Part shown: positions 7,705 to 17,502 of the stretch, piece after piece
Numbering within the stretch: position 1 is the stretch's first letter
Layout of the letters: every line of letters starts with the position of its first letter
From: Lachnospiraceae bacterium UBA7060
GTDB lineage: Bacteria; Bacillota; Clostridia; Lachnospirales; Lachnospiraceae
Direction of reading: 5' to 3'
DNA: 35,302 bases
NCBI GenBank assembly: GCA_002493835.1
Contig: DLAA01000134.1
Coordinates: 1 to 35,302 of the forward strand
Translations under genes and position numbers: made by a program
Notes under the pieces: model-generated
The model's input: only the letters and a program-made list of their open reading frames with translations
The model's database searches: none
Told to the model about the DNA's origin: nothing

Positions 7705-9828
7705 TCAAATTCCTCTCGCCAGCACCGCTACGGCCCTCATATCCTCCGGGATCCGACATACCAGCTTTCCATTCTCCATGCAAACGTCAGCCTCTGTGTC
7801 TGAATAAACTTCCTCGATCCGGTATTCTCCATCCACAGGAAGCGGCACTTCAAGCATCCCGTCGTGCCCTCCGTTGAAACTGTGGAACACCGCCATAAGT
7901 TCATTCCGCTTCTCATGTTCCACGCCGCCCCCGGTCCGCACAAGACACTGCCAGCCCTCCGGGTGGCGGTAACTCACTATTTTGGGCCCGTACAATCTGC
8001 TGTATCCGTCCTTGATAATAGGTGCCGCCTTTTTATAAAAGGCAATTCCATGATCGATCACATCCCACTGCGCATCCGAAAGTTTAGTTACGTCTCCCGA
8101 TAAACACATTCTGCCCAAAAAAGTATTGGCTATAGAGTAGGCGATCCGTTTTAGGGAATCATCCTCCCGGATTACCGCCCAGATCTGGCTCTGCCTCGGC
8201 AGGATCACCTGGTGCAAAGAAGCCGCAATAATCGGAATTTCCTCACACTCGTGGGCGTCCGAGAAAGAGGCCATGCTGCACTCGCTCATCATAAGAGGCT
8301 CCAGTTTATGTCCTCCTGAGGAGCAGTTTTCCAATATGATACCTGGAATCTCCTGTTTCACCCTGCGAATGAATGCAAGAGACGCTTCCATATTCTGTCT
8401 GAGGCCCTCACCCAGAGATTCCGCGCCGTCACAGCCGACGCCAATGGTATCGTTGTAGTCCATTTTCATGTAGGAAAAGTCGTATTTTTTCAACATGCCG
8501 ATGACTTTTTCATCCAGATATTTCTGCACCCAGTCCTGCCGCATATCCCAGAATCTTCTCATGGATGTGGTAAGCGGCGCATCGTTTCTCTTAAGCAGAT
8601 GCTCTGTGTCCTGATAGCTCTCTGCCTTCTCTCCCACATTGTCGATCTCAAACCAGATACCCGGCTTCAAGCCGTAGGACTTGATCGCATCCACAGTCTT
8701 GTCAAGTCCTTCCGCGAACAGCTCCTTCGACACATGGTAGTCTCCCATAGCCACATCCCAGGGAATGCCCTCCTGCTTATACCAGCCGCAGTCAATCACA
8801 AAGTAGGAAAAGCCTTTATCCTTGATCGCTTCCAGAATTCCGCATATATTTTCATGGGAAGGACAGCCCCAGGTGGTACAGTATTCGTTAAAGATAACGG
8901 GAAGTTTCTGTTCCGGCTCCGGTCCTTTGTCCACAATCCCATCCAGGGCTGCCGTCATCCTCTGGGAAATCTCCCAAGTTCCACCACCCTTGCAGACAGA
9001 CAAAATCGCCGTGGGGGTCACAAATTTCTCTCCCGGCACAATCTCTTTCATCCAATGGCCGAAGTCATAGTCTGCCAGTCCCCCGGAAAGCGCTGCATCG
9101 TCGCCCCTGCGGTAGACTTCCATCTGCCAGCTCGCATTGTGGCAAAGCTGCGCTCCCCAGAAAATATCGGATTTCGTATCCTCCAGCACCGCATAGGGAA
9201 AGTATCCGTTCACCGGCATGGAACCCACCTGCCCGAAGCGCTCGCAGCGCACCGCGTGGCCAGCCCAGGAAGGTTCCAGCTGCAAATCTTCCAAAAGCTG
9301 AGATTCCGCTCTTCCCTCCATACTCCACACGCTGCGGATCCGGTGAAGCTTCATCAAGCCGCTCTCGTCAGCGCCCACAAAGGGAGAGATTCCACTCAGA
9401 GAAAAACTGGAAAGCATTTCCAGCTCCGCAATCCCCTCGGACGCATTTTCAAACTCCGTGTAAGAAAGCAGGCTCTTCTTTCCCGTCTCCCAAGAAAGAG
9501 AATGGCGATAACGATAACCTCTTGCATCTGCCAGCGTTGTGCAGATCACCTTTTTCCCATTCTCTTCTTTCTCTTCCTGCCCCTCCAGAGAAAGAGCCAG
9601 CACGGAAGCGCTCTGCCGCATTGTCCTGCCACCCGCGTAACCGCCCGCATAGGGATCCCCCGAAAGCTTCACCTGTACCAGGGAGTCCGGATAAGGCTTT
9701 TCACGGTAAGCCACCTCATAGGAAACATCTGCGGGGAGCAGGACAAGTTCCACACTCCCCGTCTCCTCATCCTGCACATAGCAGGCTTTCATATCACCCA
9801 ATATAAACTCACTGTATACCTTTTTCAT
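7705..9828 (-). CDS. Alpha-galactosidase, glycoside hydrolase family 36
   Basis: A 707-residue enzyme, the usual length for bacterial GH36. It has an N-terminal beta-sandwich domain, a catalytic TIM barrel beginning near VIFNEYCTTWGCPS, and a short C-terminal beta domain. The nucleophile is Asp457 in MKMDYND and the acid/base is Asp524 in FSDAHE; ENCSSGGHK precedes it as in the family. There is no signal peptide, so it acts in the cytoplasm on imported alpha-galactosides such as melibiose or raffinose-type sugars (family inference). I start at the ATG at 9828 because GGAGGG sits just upstream; an upstream TTG at 9840 is in frame but overlaps that site. It is last in the importer operon. Confidence 0.92.
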   Translation of the reverse strand: MKKVYSEFILGDMKACYVQDEETGSVELVLLPADVSYEVAYREKPYPDSLVQVKLSGDPYAGGYAGGRTMRQSASVLALSLEGQEEKEENGKKVICTTLADARGYRYRHSLSWETGKKSLLSYTEFENASEGIAELEMLSSFSLSGISPFVGADESGLMKLHRIRSVWSMEGRAESQLLEDLQLEPSWAGHAVRCERFGQVGSMPVNGYFPYAVLEDTKSDIFWGAQLCHNASWQMEVYRRGDDAALSGGLADYDFGHWMKEIVPGEKFVTPTAILSVCKGGGTWEISQRMTAALDGIVDKGPEPEQKLPVIFNEYCTTWGCPSHENICGILEAIKDKGFSYFVIDCGWYKQEGIPWDVAMGDYHVSKELFAEGLDKTVDAIKSYGLKPGIWFEIDNVGEKAESYQDTEHLLKRNDAPLTTSMRRFWDMRQDWVQKYLDEKVIGMLKKYDFSYMKMDYNDTIGVGCDGAESLGEGLRQNMEASLAFIRRVKQEIPGIILENCSSGGHKLEPLMMSECSMASFSDAHECEEIPIIAASLHQVILPRQSQIWAVIREDDSLKRIAYSIANTFLGRMCLSGDVTKLSDAQWDVIDHGIAFYKKAAPIIKDGYSRLYGPKIVSYRHPEGWQCLVRTGGGVEHEKRNELMAVFHSFNGGHDGMLEVPLPVDGEYRIEEVYSDTEADVCMENGKLVCRIPEDMRAVAVLARGI

Positions 9829-9849
9829 TTCACCCTCCAAACATAATCA

Positions 9850-9868
9850 ACGCGAAACCTTTTCGCGT
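9850..9868 (-). repeat. Intercistronic hairpin between permease and alpha-galactosidase
   Basis: ACGCGAAA/TTTCGCGT make a perfect 8-bp stem with a 3-base loop, touching the permease stop codon and 21 bp before the enzyme start. There is no U-run. It could protect the upstream transporter mRNA or tune enzyme yield; function is inferred. Confidence 0.5.
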
Positions 9869-10740
9869 CAGCCTTTCACAGCACCCACAGTCATACCTTT
9901 GATAAAATATTTCTGTAAGCTCAAAAACAGAATGGAAATCGGAAGGACTGACACCACGATCGCCGCCATAGCAGTTGTATAATCGCTGACCTGCGCTGAA
10001 AAAAGCGACTGAATCGCCACCGTCAATGTCTTTAAACCCTTCTTACTCACATACAGACTCGCCAACAGATAATCATTCCAAATCTGGAAGGACTGCATGA
10101 TAATCAGTGTGGCAAAAGCCGGTTTCAACAGCGGGAACACAATGATAAAGTAAGTTTTCACCACAGAACAACCGTCTATCCGGGCAGCTTCCTCCAATTC
10201 CAACGGCACAGTGGAAACGAAACTGTTCATCAGAAATACACCAAATGAAATGCCCGTCGCAATGTACATGAATATAATACCATATCTGGTGTTTGTCAGG
10301 TGCATTTTGTAACCAATTGTATAAATCGGCAAAAATAGTGCCTGAAAAGGAATCAGAATTCCAATTACAAAGTAGACGAAAGAAAACTGGAAAAACTTTC
10401 CCTTTCCTCTGGAAATCGCCCAGGCCGTAATACCGCATAAAAGCGCTAAAATCAATACACTGACCGCTGTGTAAATAAATGTATTTGTAAATGTGGTGGT
10501 CAAATTCAGCTTCTTTAACGCCGCCTCATAGTTTGCCCACTGCAGGGAGTCAGGCAGCTTGAGGGGGCTTGTCAGATACAGTTCTTTCTTCGTCTTAAAA
10601 GAGTAATTCAAAATCACAAACAGGGGAAACAAAAACAATAACGCCACCACCGTCATCACAATCTGTACGATCAGCGTGCTTTTCGTGTATGGTTTCTGGA
10701 AGATATCATCCGCCTGCTTTGTACGTTTCAAGATTGCCAT
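9868..10740 (-). CDS. Sugar ABC transporter permease, MalG-like
   Basis: A 290-residue inner-membrane subunit with six helices and the coupling EAA loop LELEEAARIDGCSVVKTYFIIVFPLLKP (core EAARIDGCSVVKTYF), diagnostic for binding-protein-dependent sugar permeases of the CUT1 class. Its ATG at 10740 shares one base with the stop of the MalF-like gene. No ATPase is encoded here, so it must use a shared MsmK-type ATPase from elsewhere, as is common in Firmicutes CUT1 systems. Confidence 0.94.
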   Translation of the reverse strand: MAILKRTKQADDIFQKPYTKSTLIVQIVMTVVALLFLFPLFVILNYSFKTKKELYLTSPLKLPDSLQWANYEAALKKLNLTTTFTNTFIYTAVSVLILALLCGITAWAISRGKGKFFQFSFVYFVIGILIPFQALFLPIYTIGYKMHLTNTRYGIIFMYIATGISFGVFLMNSFVSTVPLELEEAARIDGCSVVKTYFIIVFPLLKPAFATLIIMQSFQIWNDYLLASLYVSKKGLKTLTVAIQSLFSAQVSDYTTAMAAIVVSVLPISILFLSLQKYFIKGMTVGAVKG

Positions 10741-11621
10741 TATGACTGCACCTCCTTACTCTTTAAGCCTTTCACCTGTATCATAGCCACCAGTAACAGA
10801 ATAAATACAAGCGTTACTGACATGGCAGACCCGTAACCGTACTGTCTGCCGCTGATTGCCGTGGCATAGATCATCTGAATCACCGAAGTAGAAGATCTGC
10901 CCGGGCCGCCGCCTGTAGAGGATACAAGCAAATCGTACACCTTGAGGGAACCGGTCGTGATACCTACCACACAGATTGTGATCGCCGGAGCCAGCATCGG
11001 AATTGTCACGTTGAAAAACCGCTGCACAGCGTTAGCGCCATCCACCTTTGCCGCCTCATACAGATCTGACGGCACGGACTGCAGGCCAGCCAGATAAATC
11101 AACATCCAATAACCAATCCACTGCCAGTTGTTAGCAATAACCAACCCTCTCAAAACCGTCTTGCCATCTCCGAACAACAGGAAATTTATGTTTGTTCCAA
11201 AAACTTCATTTAATTCAGGCAGCACGTTGGAGTACAATTTCAACCAGACAAAACCGACAATAACCGCGCTGACTAGACAGGGAATGAACAGAATCGTTCT
11301 GTATATCTTCTGCCCCTTGATGCCGCTGTCGAGGGCCACTGCAAAGAGCAGAGCAAACACATTCTGCACAATGGTATTTGCAATCGTAAATTTAATGGTA
11401 AACCACCATGCCTGTCGGAAATTCGCATCTTTCCAGAGATTAATGTAATTGGAAATTCCCACAAACTCTTTCTCAACACTCATGCCGTCCCAACTCGTAA
11501 CCGAGTAGCGAAATGCCAGAAGCAGCGGCAGAATGACACCTATGGTAAAAATCACCATTCCCGGCAGGATCAGGAGAATATATTGACGATTCATTTTATC
11601 CTGCATTGTTTTCTTCTTCAT
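10740..11621 (-). CDS. Sugar ABC transporter permease, MalF-like
   Basis: A 293-residue permease with six helices and the EAA loop LYEAAKVDGANAVQRFFNVTIP (core EAAKVDGANAVQRFF). I choose the ATG at 11621, which has GGAGG five bases upstream; the ATG at 11633 overlaps that site. It pairs with the MalG-like protein to form the membrane channel for the alpha-galactoside importer. The 83 bp between it and the binding-protein gene hold no gene. Confidence 0.94.
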   Translation of the reverse strand: MKKKTMQDKMNRQYILLILPGMVIFTIGVILPLLLAFRYSVTSWDGMSVEKEFVGISNYINLWKDANFRQAWWFTIKFTIANTIVQNVFALLFAVALDSGIKGQKIYRTILFIPCLVSAVIVGFVWLKLYSNVLPELNEVFGTNINFLLFGDGKTVLRGLVIANNWQWIGYWMLIYLAGLQSVPSDLYEAAKVDGANAVQRFFNVTIPMLAPAITICVVGITTGSLKVYDLLVSSTGGGPGRSSTSVIQMIYATAISGRQYGYGSAMSVTLVFILLLVAMIQVKGLKSKEVQS

Positions 11622-11704
11622 ACAGACCTCCATATCAAAACTAAATTTGATAGAAAAGAGGGAAGAAGAATACTCTCCTCCCCTCCATAAACACTGTTTC
11701 CCTT

Positions 11705-13069
11705 TTACTGCACGCTGCTGGAACTGACTCTCGCATCGGAAGCTGCCAGGCAGTCCTCGAAGCTGATGTCACCCTGCAGATATGCCGCGATGTCCGCTGC
11801 GTTCTCCTCCTGGAAGCCGCCCCAAACGAGCTGGTTATTGCCCAGTGTCACGTCCACGATCATTCCCTTAGCCGCATATTCATCGATATCTGTCTGACTG
11901 GGATTCGGGAAAGTAGGTGCTACATCCTTCAGCATGGAAGCTGTCTTGGTAAAATCGAGAATCTCCACTGCCAGATCCTTGTCACCGGAAAGCACATCCA
12001 ACACACAGTTTACCGCATCCTGATGTTCTGTCTCCGCGCTTGTCATAATCGCAATATTCGGCTCAAAAATCAGCTTGGAATCTCCTGTCTGATTCGGGAA
12101 CGGGAAAATACCAAAGTCGAAATTCTCGTCAATATCAAGGAAGTTCTGGATGGACCAGGAACCGGATACCTTCATAGCCGCCTCACCGAGCACCATTCTC
12201 GCGTCACAGTCTGTCTGTTCTGTGGAGAAAGTCTCAGGATAGGTATTGTCAAAGATCAGTTTATTGTAGGAGTAAGCTGTCTGTGCCGCCTCATCCTCCG
12301 AAAAGCTCACTTCACCTGCCCTGAACTTATCACCCCAGTCAGGTGTATTGTTAAATACATCATTCATCATAAACTGCATAGTCACATTACCGATGGACCA
12401 AGTGTCTACCATGTGGCTTGCAAAAGGAATGATCCCCTTTGCATTACAGTCGTCCACGATTGCCTGCAGCTCCGCCTGTGTGGTAGGAACAGACCAGCCA
12501 TTCTCCGCGAACATAGCTTTGTTGTAATATACGCCTTGATACAATGCATTGTATACCAGACCATAAGTTTTTCCATCAAATGTCACATTCTCTCTCGCCG
12601 CATCCAGACCCCTGTCAAGATAGGTGCTGTCAATCTCACCCAAAACACCCTGGGAAGCGTAAGTCGCTACGTCCTGCGCCTTGCCAATAATAATATCCGG
12701 CAACCCGGACTGCAGATACTGCTGCATCTTAGGATGGAACTCACCGTCCCAGCCTGTGCACTCCCACTCCAGCGTAATATTGGGATATTTTGCCGCCAAC
12801 GCCTCGTCAATCATATCCTCGATGCCGGCATCTGTGGTGGACTGTCCAGCCAGCACTGTCAATGTAACTTCCTCACCATCCGCGGCTGCTGCAGGCGCTT
12901 CTTCCTCTGCTGCTGTCTCCTCTGCGGGCGCTGCCTCCTCTGCCACAGGTGCGCTGTCTTCTGCAGGCGCACTTGCCGCCCCGCCGTCATCGGACGAACC
13001 ACCGCATCCTGTCAACACGCTTGCTGCCATAGCCGAACATAAAATCGCACTTAACAATTTCTTTTTCAT
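11705..13069 (-). CDS. Extracellular sugar-binding lipoprotein of an ABC importer
   Basis: A 454-residue CUT1 solute-binding protein. The signal peptide ends in the lipobox LTGC with Cys22 as the lipid anchor. A low-complexity linker rich in Ala and Glu (about residues 27-68) lifts the binding domain off the membrane, as in many Lachnospiraceae binding proteins. The rest has the two-lobed fold signature of family 1 binding proteins (GKTYGLVYNA, VSGSWSIQNF). It is the first gene of the importer operon and lies just below the two-component genes. The sugar is inferred from the GH36 gene at the operon end. Confidence 0.93.
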   Translation of the reverse strand: MKKKLLSAILCSAMAASVLTGCGGSSDDGGAASAPAEDSAPVAEEAAPAEETAAEEEAPAAAADGEEVTLTVLAGQSTTDAGIEDMIDEALAAKYPNITLEWECTGWDGEFHPKMQQYLQSGLPDIIIGKAQDVATYASQGVLGEIDSTYLDRGLDAARENVTFDGKTYGLVYNALYQGVYYNKAMFAENGWSVPTTQAELQAIVDDCNAKGIIPFASHMVDTWSIGNVTMQFMMNDVFNNTPDWGDKFRAGEVSFSEDEAAQTAYSYNKLIFDNTYPETFSTEQTDCDARMVLGEAAMKVSGSWSIQNFLDIDENFDFGIFPFPNQTGDSKLIFEPNIAIMTSAETEHQDAVNCVLDVLSGDKDLAVEILDFTKTASMLKDVAPTFPNPSQTDIDEYAAKGMIVDVTLGNNQLVWGGFQEENAADIAAYLQGDISFEDCLAASDARVSSSSVQ

Positions 13070-13083
13070 AGCTCTCTCCCTCC

Positions 13084-13125
13084 GTAAGATTAATTGTTTA
13101 CTATGATTTAACTATACAATCTTAC
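13084..13125. promoter_or_regulatory. Inverted repeat upstream of the binding-protein operon
   Basis: GTAAGATT (13084-13091) and AATCTTAC (13118-13125) are perfect 8-bp arms separated by 26 AT-rich bases, 15 bp before the binding-protein ATG. The spacing fits the leader or promoter region. It could be the site of the AraC-type response regulator encoded next door or an mRNA leader stem; I cannot decide. No clear -35/-10 pair was found. Confidence 0.4.
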
Positions 13126-13156
13126 CTATAGAGAGAACTATGCATTTTTTGAAAAA

Positions 13157-14758
13157 CTAACTTGTAAAATTTTGAAATAGCCGGTTGCGGTATTCCCTCG
13201 GACTTACGCCAGTGTTTTTCTTAAATACTTTGCTGAAATAAGTGTAATCATCATACCCAACCATAAATGCCACCTCAGCGATATTGATATCCTCCCGCCT
13301 CATCAGCTCTTTTGCCTTCTCCATCCGCTTCCCCGCAATATAAAGCATCAGGTTCTCCCCCGTCTCCTGCTTGAAAAGTCTGGAAAAGTAAGAACTCTCC
13401 ACCGCATACTTCTTTGCCAAACCCGATAAAGTCAGCTCCTCAAAATAGTTTTCGTTGATATAAGCCACAGCCTCCTTTACACAATCCCTGATATTCCCCG
13501 TAACCTCACTTTTCCGCTCCCCCAGCACTACACTCTGCATCTCCATAAGCAGTGACAAGAGCTGTTCCACATCCAGCCCTTCCACCACCTTGTCCGTCAT
13601 CTGTTCCAGCCGTCCCAACTCCCTGATGCTCTTCTCGGAAGCCCCCTGGCCGATGAGATGATCCTGGAAAACAGCGCAGACCCTGTTTACGATCTGCTTC
13701 ATCTCCATGAAATTGTGCTTCTCACAAGTTTGCAGTCCCGCCTCATCGAGCAGAAATTCCCTCACCGCCTTTTCGCTTCCCGCTTTCAGTGCCGCCCTTA
13801 ACCGATGCTCTGATTCCTGGGAAAAGCAGTCTGTCACTTGATGATTCATAACGTTCTTTTCTTTATTGCTGAAAAGAATCACACTCTCCCTGTTGTAAGG
13901 CCTTGTCATCAGTACGGAAATACTCTGCACATAAGCGTCGTGCAGGCTGTCCATGGAATATGACTGCTCGCTGACAGCAATGGTGATGGGACTGTCTGTC
14001 TCCTCCTTCAGCCGCTTCATAATCTTAAGGGCCAACACTTGTTGTTGTGCCACATCCAGCTCACTGACCACCAGAAATTCATTGCTCCTGTTGATATAAT
14101 TAAAGATGACAAGATTCTGCTTCTGATCAAATTCCCTCAGTTTCTTTTTGATAGAGTAAGACAGATAATTCATATCGTACTGATACTGCCCCATCAGCGA
14201 CTGCAGATCATGAATCTTAATGAGCATAATGCTGCATCCCACAGAATCCAATGCGGTACCTGTGACCTGGGTCACAGAAAGTCTAATCCGCTCTTTCTCA
14301 ATCAGAAGACTCAGCTCCCGATCCTGCAGGAGGGAAGCCGCCTTCAAAGTCTGTCTCTCGTTTTCCTCCTTCTCGCTGATCAGCTCCAGCGCCTTTGACA
14401 CCGCCCGGATCAGATCAAGCTTTGACACCGGTTTTAAAAGATAATTGATCGCCCCTGCCACCAGCGTCTCCTTCACATAAGCAAAATCATCATAGCCGGA
14501 AAGCACCAACACCACAATCTCCGGATACTGTTCTTTTATCTTTTTCACCAGCTCTACACCATTTAAAAAAGGCATATTGATATCTGTAATCAGGATGTCA
14601 GGATGTTCTATCTCTATCCTCTGCATAACCTCCTCGCCATCCTGTGCCGGAGGCATGAACTCTATCTGATACTCCTCCCAGGCGATCATCGTCCTGATCT
14701 TCTCTCTGGTCCAATATTCATCATCCGCAATCAGCAGTTTATACATTCGCTTTTCCAT
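13157..14758 (-). CDS. AraC-family response regulator, YesN type
   Basis: A 533-residue regulator. The N-terminal receiver has phosphoacceptor Asp59 in ILITDINMPFLNG and Lys in LLKPVSK. A long middle region of about 270 residues follows, then a C-terminal AraC domain with two helix-turn-helices (LSGLAKKYAVESSYFSRLFKQ and INIAEVAFMVGYDDYTYFSKVFKK, cores SSYFSRLFK and DDYTYFSKVFK). I start at the ATG at 14758, which has AGAGG about eight bases upstream. The start lies inside the end of the kinase gene (20-bp overlap), so the pair is coupled. The neighbouring importer operon is the probable target. Confidence 0.93.
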   Translation of the reverse strand: MEKRMYKLLIADDEYWTREKIRTMIAWEEYQIEFMPPAQDGEEVMQRIEIEHPDILITDINMPFLNGVELVKKIKEQYPEIVVLVLSGYDDFAYVKETLVAGAINYLLKPVSKLDLIRAVSKALELISEKEENERQTLKAASLLQDRELSLLIEKERIRLSVTQVTGTALDSVGCSIMLIKIHDLQSLMGQYQYDMNYLSYSIKKKLREFDQKQNLVIFNYINRSNEFLVVSELDVAQQQVLALKIMKRLKEETDSPITIAVSEQSYSMDSLHDAYVQSISVLMTRPYNRESVILFSNKEKNVMNHQVTDCFSQESEHRLRAALKAGSEKAVREFLLDEAGLQTCEKHNFMEMKQIVNRVCAVFQDHLIGQGASEKSIRELGRLEQMTDKVVEGLDVEQLLSLLMEMQSVVLGERKSEVTGNIRDCVKEAVAYINENYFEELTLSGLAKKYAVESSYFSRLFKQETGENLMLYIAGKRMEKAKELMRREDINIAEVAFMVGYDDYTYFSKVFKKNTGVSPREYRNRLFQNFTS

Positions 14759-16556
14759 ACAGTTCATCCTCTTTCATGGCCGCCACCGTCAAATACACAG
14801 AAGATCCCTTACCCGGTTCACTTTCTATTCTAATCCCATACGTCCCGCCATAAATCATCTTCAATCTGGCATTAATATTCAACAGGCCGATCGAATTGCC
14901 CTCCTCAATCAGGCCCTTATCATTTTCCTGCAGACGGCGGTTCAACTGCTCTGCATCCATCCCGACTCCATCATCCTTTACCATGACATAGAGCTTTTCC
15001 TCCTCCTGCCATATTTTGATGTAAATATTCTTTTGCCCGCGCTTATTCTTCAGGCCATGATTAATCGCATTTTCGACCAAAGGCTGTATAGAAATCTTCG
15101 GCACAGAATACATCAGCGCATCCTCATCGATATCAAAATGATATCGAATCTCCTGACGCATCCGCACGTTCATCACAAAAATGTAATTCTTTAAGTGTGC
15201 TACCTCCCTCGCCACCGTGGCGTAAGGATACTTCATATCCAGGCTGTAGCGGAAAATATTGCTGAGGGATTGGCATAAATCGCTGACCAAGTCGCAGTTT
15301 TGGATACTGGCAATACTGCTCATGGTATCCAGTGTATTGTAAAGAAAATGGGGATTTATCTGCGCCTGCAACGCCTGATACTGCGCCCGGTTCAGCAAAA
15401 GTTTGTCCTGATACTGCTGTCCGATCAGGCTTTCAATGGAATCCAGCATATAGTTAAACTCTTCCCCCAATTTCCCAATCTCATCCTGCACCTGATAATC
15501 CACCCGGAGATTCGTCTCTCCGCCCCGGATCCTGCCGATCGTGTCCATCAGCTCCGCCAGCGGCTTTGTCAGGCGATTTGTGGTGTAAATGTAAAGGATA
15601 ATCATCAGCGTGCCGAGAGCCGCAACGATCATAAACAACGTTCTGGAAAGCATCTTTTGGCTCGCCTTCAGAACAGACTGCGGCAGAATAGCGTAAGCAT
15701 CCAGCTCATATTTTCTCTGCGACAGATGAAAAAACACTTTCTCCGAATCTGCCATGTCCGCGGCTGCCTCTCCCGTCTCCTGAATGCGCTCCACCGTCCG
15801 CGTATAAAAGTCTGCATAGCTTTCGACGAACTGTCCCGTCACTGCAAAGGGACGATCCCCAGCCGGCTGCAGCCAGACAAAAGAGTTATCCCCCATCTGA
15901 TATTTTTCCATAATTTTCTGTATCGGTTTTGCATCCGCATCGCAGACAATGTAAGCTATCATATTTTTTATGTTAGAAATGTCATAAATTTTTAATACAA
16001 AGCGTACCATGTCGCCCTGTCTGGAGGGGTTACGGTAACTGGAAATCAGCATTTTGTTTTCATCTGATTCTACATACTCCTTCACCCGCCCTGCATTGTA
16101 AACTTCTTCCTCCAAATAAATGTCAGATGGAAAATTGCGTCTTGGCGTAGAAGCCTTCCGATATACGCTGACAATCTCGTGATTGCTGTTATAAAAATAC
16201 AGCGCCATCATACCGTCGTTGGCAGTAAAATGCTCTTCTGCGTATTCCCTCGCATAGCGGTAATAATCTTCCCGCAGGTCCTCCACCGTCTCATACTCCC
16301 GAAGCGCCCTCAGAAAGGTCTTGTCATTATAAATATTGACCATGTTAGTCTCCATCTGCCGAATGTAGGTTCTCAGTTCATTCTGCATGTTATCCAGAGA
16401 ATTATATGCCATATCCCGCGCCTGCTCGTAAACCATATTGGAGCTGACGTTCAAAAGCAGGATCGTCTGCAGAACCAATGCCACCAGCGTGCATAGAATA
16501 CAGATCAGCAATATTTTGTTTCTCATGCTTCCTCTAACGGAGATTTTTCTGATCAT
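14739..16556 (-). CDS. Sensor histidine kinase, YesM type
   Basis: A 605-residue kinase with a membrane helix at about 14-34, a large extracellular sensor region of roughly 260 residues, a second helix near 305-325 and a HAMP linker (TNRLTKPLAELMDTIGRI, core NRLTKPLAEL). The His_kinase domain carries QINPHFLYNTLDTM with its phosphoacceptor His, and the ATPase domain shows ENAINHGLKN and DDGVGMD. This class controls sugar uptake operons in Firmicutes with a YesN partner, which follows immediately. GGAAAGG precedes the ATG at 16556. It probably senses an extracellular sugar or the loaded binding protein. Confidence 0.94.
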   Translation of the reverse strand: MIRKISVRGSMRNKILLICILCTLVALVLQTILLLNVSSNMVYEQARDMAYNSLDNMQNELRTYIRQMETNMVNIYNDKTFLRALREYETVEDLREDYYRYAREYAEEHFTANDGMMALYFYNSNHEIVSVYRKASTPRRNFPSDIYLEEEVYNAGRVKEYVESDENKMLISSYRNPSRQGDMVRFVLKIYDISNIKNMIAYIVCDADAKPIQKIMEKYQMGDNSFVWLQPAGDRPFAVTGQFVESYADFYTRTVERIQETGEAAADMADSEKVFFHLSQRKYELDAYAILPQSVLKASQKMLSRTLFMIVAALGTLMIILYIYTTNRLTKPLAELMDTIGRIRGGETNLRVDYQVQDEIGKLGEEFNYMLDSIESLIGQQYQDKLLLNRAQYQALQAQINPHFLYNTLDTMSSIASIQNCDLVSDLCQSLSNIFRYSLDMKYPYATVAREVAHLKNYIFVMNVRMRQEIRYHFDIDEDALMYSVPKISIQPLVENAINHGLKNKRGQKNIYIKIWQEEEKLYVMVKDDGVGMDAEQLNRRLQENDKGLIEEGNSIGLLNINARLKMIYGGTYGIRIESEPGKGSSVYLTVAAMKEDELYGKANV

Positions 16557-16769
16557 CAGCCTTTCCTTCCCGCATGTTTTTCTTATTTTATATTACTTTA
16601 CTATTTTTTCAAAAGCAATATCTCCTCATCACGCCGTTGTTCAAATCCTCTTCCAAATGTGCAAAAGTCTCCGTGTCAAGTATTCCATTCCATTTACTCA
16701 TGCCAGTACGCCGCACGCGCCGTATGCCTCCCGACTCTGCTTATATGTATGTGTCCACCGGGCACGTCA

Positions 16770-16798
16770 AAATGCAGGACCAATTCGGCCCTGCATTT
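16770..16798 (-). terminator. Probable terminator of the PnuC operon
   Basis: AAATGCAGG (16770-16778) and CCTGCATTT (16790-16798) form a 9-bp stem about 18 bp after the pnuC stop. On the minus strand it is followed by only a short T stretch. The rest of 16557-16815 shows no gene. Confidence 0.55.
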
Positions 16799-16815
16799 AC
16801 CTTTTAGCTCTTCTG

Positions 16816-17502
16816 TTACGCCACATTTTTTGCGGCAAGTTTTTTCCAGTTAATGTAACCGTAGACGGAGTTCATAAGATAGGCCGCCCACATGACCACC
16901 ATCGTCACCGCGGAAGGGTCCTTTCCAAGAAGAAGTACCCACATCAAGACAGAGACCACGTTTACGATTATCCACAAAAGCCACTGTTCCGCATAGCGGG
17001 CCACCTGCATAATGAGGGCCACCACGGAGAACACGGTAGACATTGCGTCAATCAGCGCCAACTGTCCGCCAATCCTGCTCAAAATCTGCCAGTAAACCAA
17101 AACTATCACAGTCACCGTAACTAGCAGAATGACCAGCTGCTTCGGTGTCAAAGTCTTTCCCTCCACGTCCCCGCTCTCCTCGTCCTTATGTCTGGACCAG
17201 AGATAAAAACCGACAAAGTTCATTGGAATATAATAGAACGCATTCAACATGAATTCTCCGTACAGATGATTGTTAAAAGTAAGCCACGCATAAATCGCCA
17301 CATTGATGGTGGCAAACACATAAGTGCTCACCTTCCCCTTGGCAGCCAGCACCACGCCAATCACTCCCGTGATGCCGCTGATCAGCGCCAGCGTACTGTC
17401 ACCCCAGATAATGCTCAGCACAACCATAATCAAACTCGACAAAATCAACCATGTCAATTCAAATTTACTCCACCCCGAAAAGTATTTCTTAATTTTCTCC
17501 AT
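16816..17502 (-). CDS. pnuC: Nicotinamide riboside transporter PnuC family
   Basis: A 228-residue membrane protein with seven likely helices. It matches PnuC in length and conserved parts: GITGVIGVVLAAKGKVSTYVFATINVAIYAW (core GVIGVVLAAKGKVSTYVF), NAFYYIPMNFVGFYLW, and the aromatic ALIMQVARYAEQWLLWIIVN stretch. The family imports nicotinamide riboside or related vitamin ribosides by facilitated diffusion, driven by phosphorylation inside the cell. The gene overlaps a PfkB kinase gene by 14 bp, which makes that kinase the natural candidate for trapping the imported nucleoside. AAGGAG precedes the ATG. Confidence 0.92.
   Translation of the reverse strand: MEKIKKYFSGWSKFELTWLILSSLIMVVLSIIWGDSTLALISGITGVIGVVLAAKGKVSTYVFATINVAIYAWLTFNNHLYGEFMLNAFYYIPMNFVGFYLWSRHKDEESGDVEGKTLTPKQLVILLVTVTVIVLVYWQILSRIGGQLALIDAMSTVFSVVALIMQVARYAEQWLLWIIVNVVSVLMWVLLLGKDPSAVTMVVMWAAYLMNSVYGYINWKKLAAKNVA

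Noticed and set aside
8599..9846. A 415-codon plus-strand open frame antisense to the alpha-galactosidase gene
   Set aside because: It is rich in His, Arg, Pro and Leu, typical of the antisense frame of a GC-rich coding gene, while the GH36 frame has clear catalytic motifs.
12023..13042. A 339-codon plus-strand open frame antisense to the sugar-binding protein gene
   Set aside because: The composition is Cys/Arg/His-rich with no recognisable domain, whereas the minus strand encodes a normal lipoprotein.
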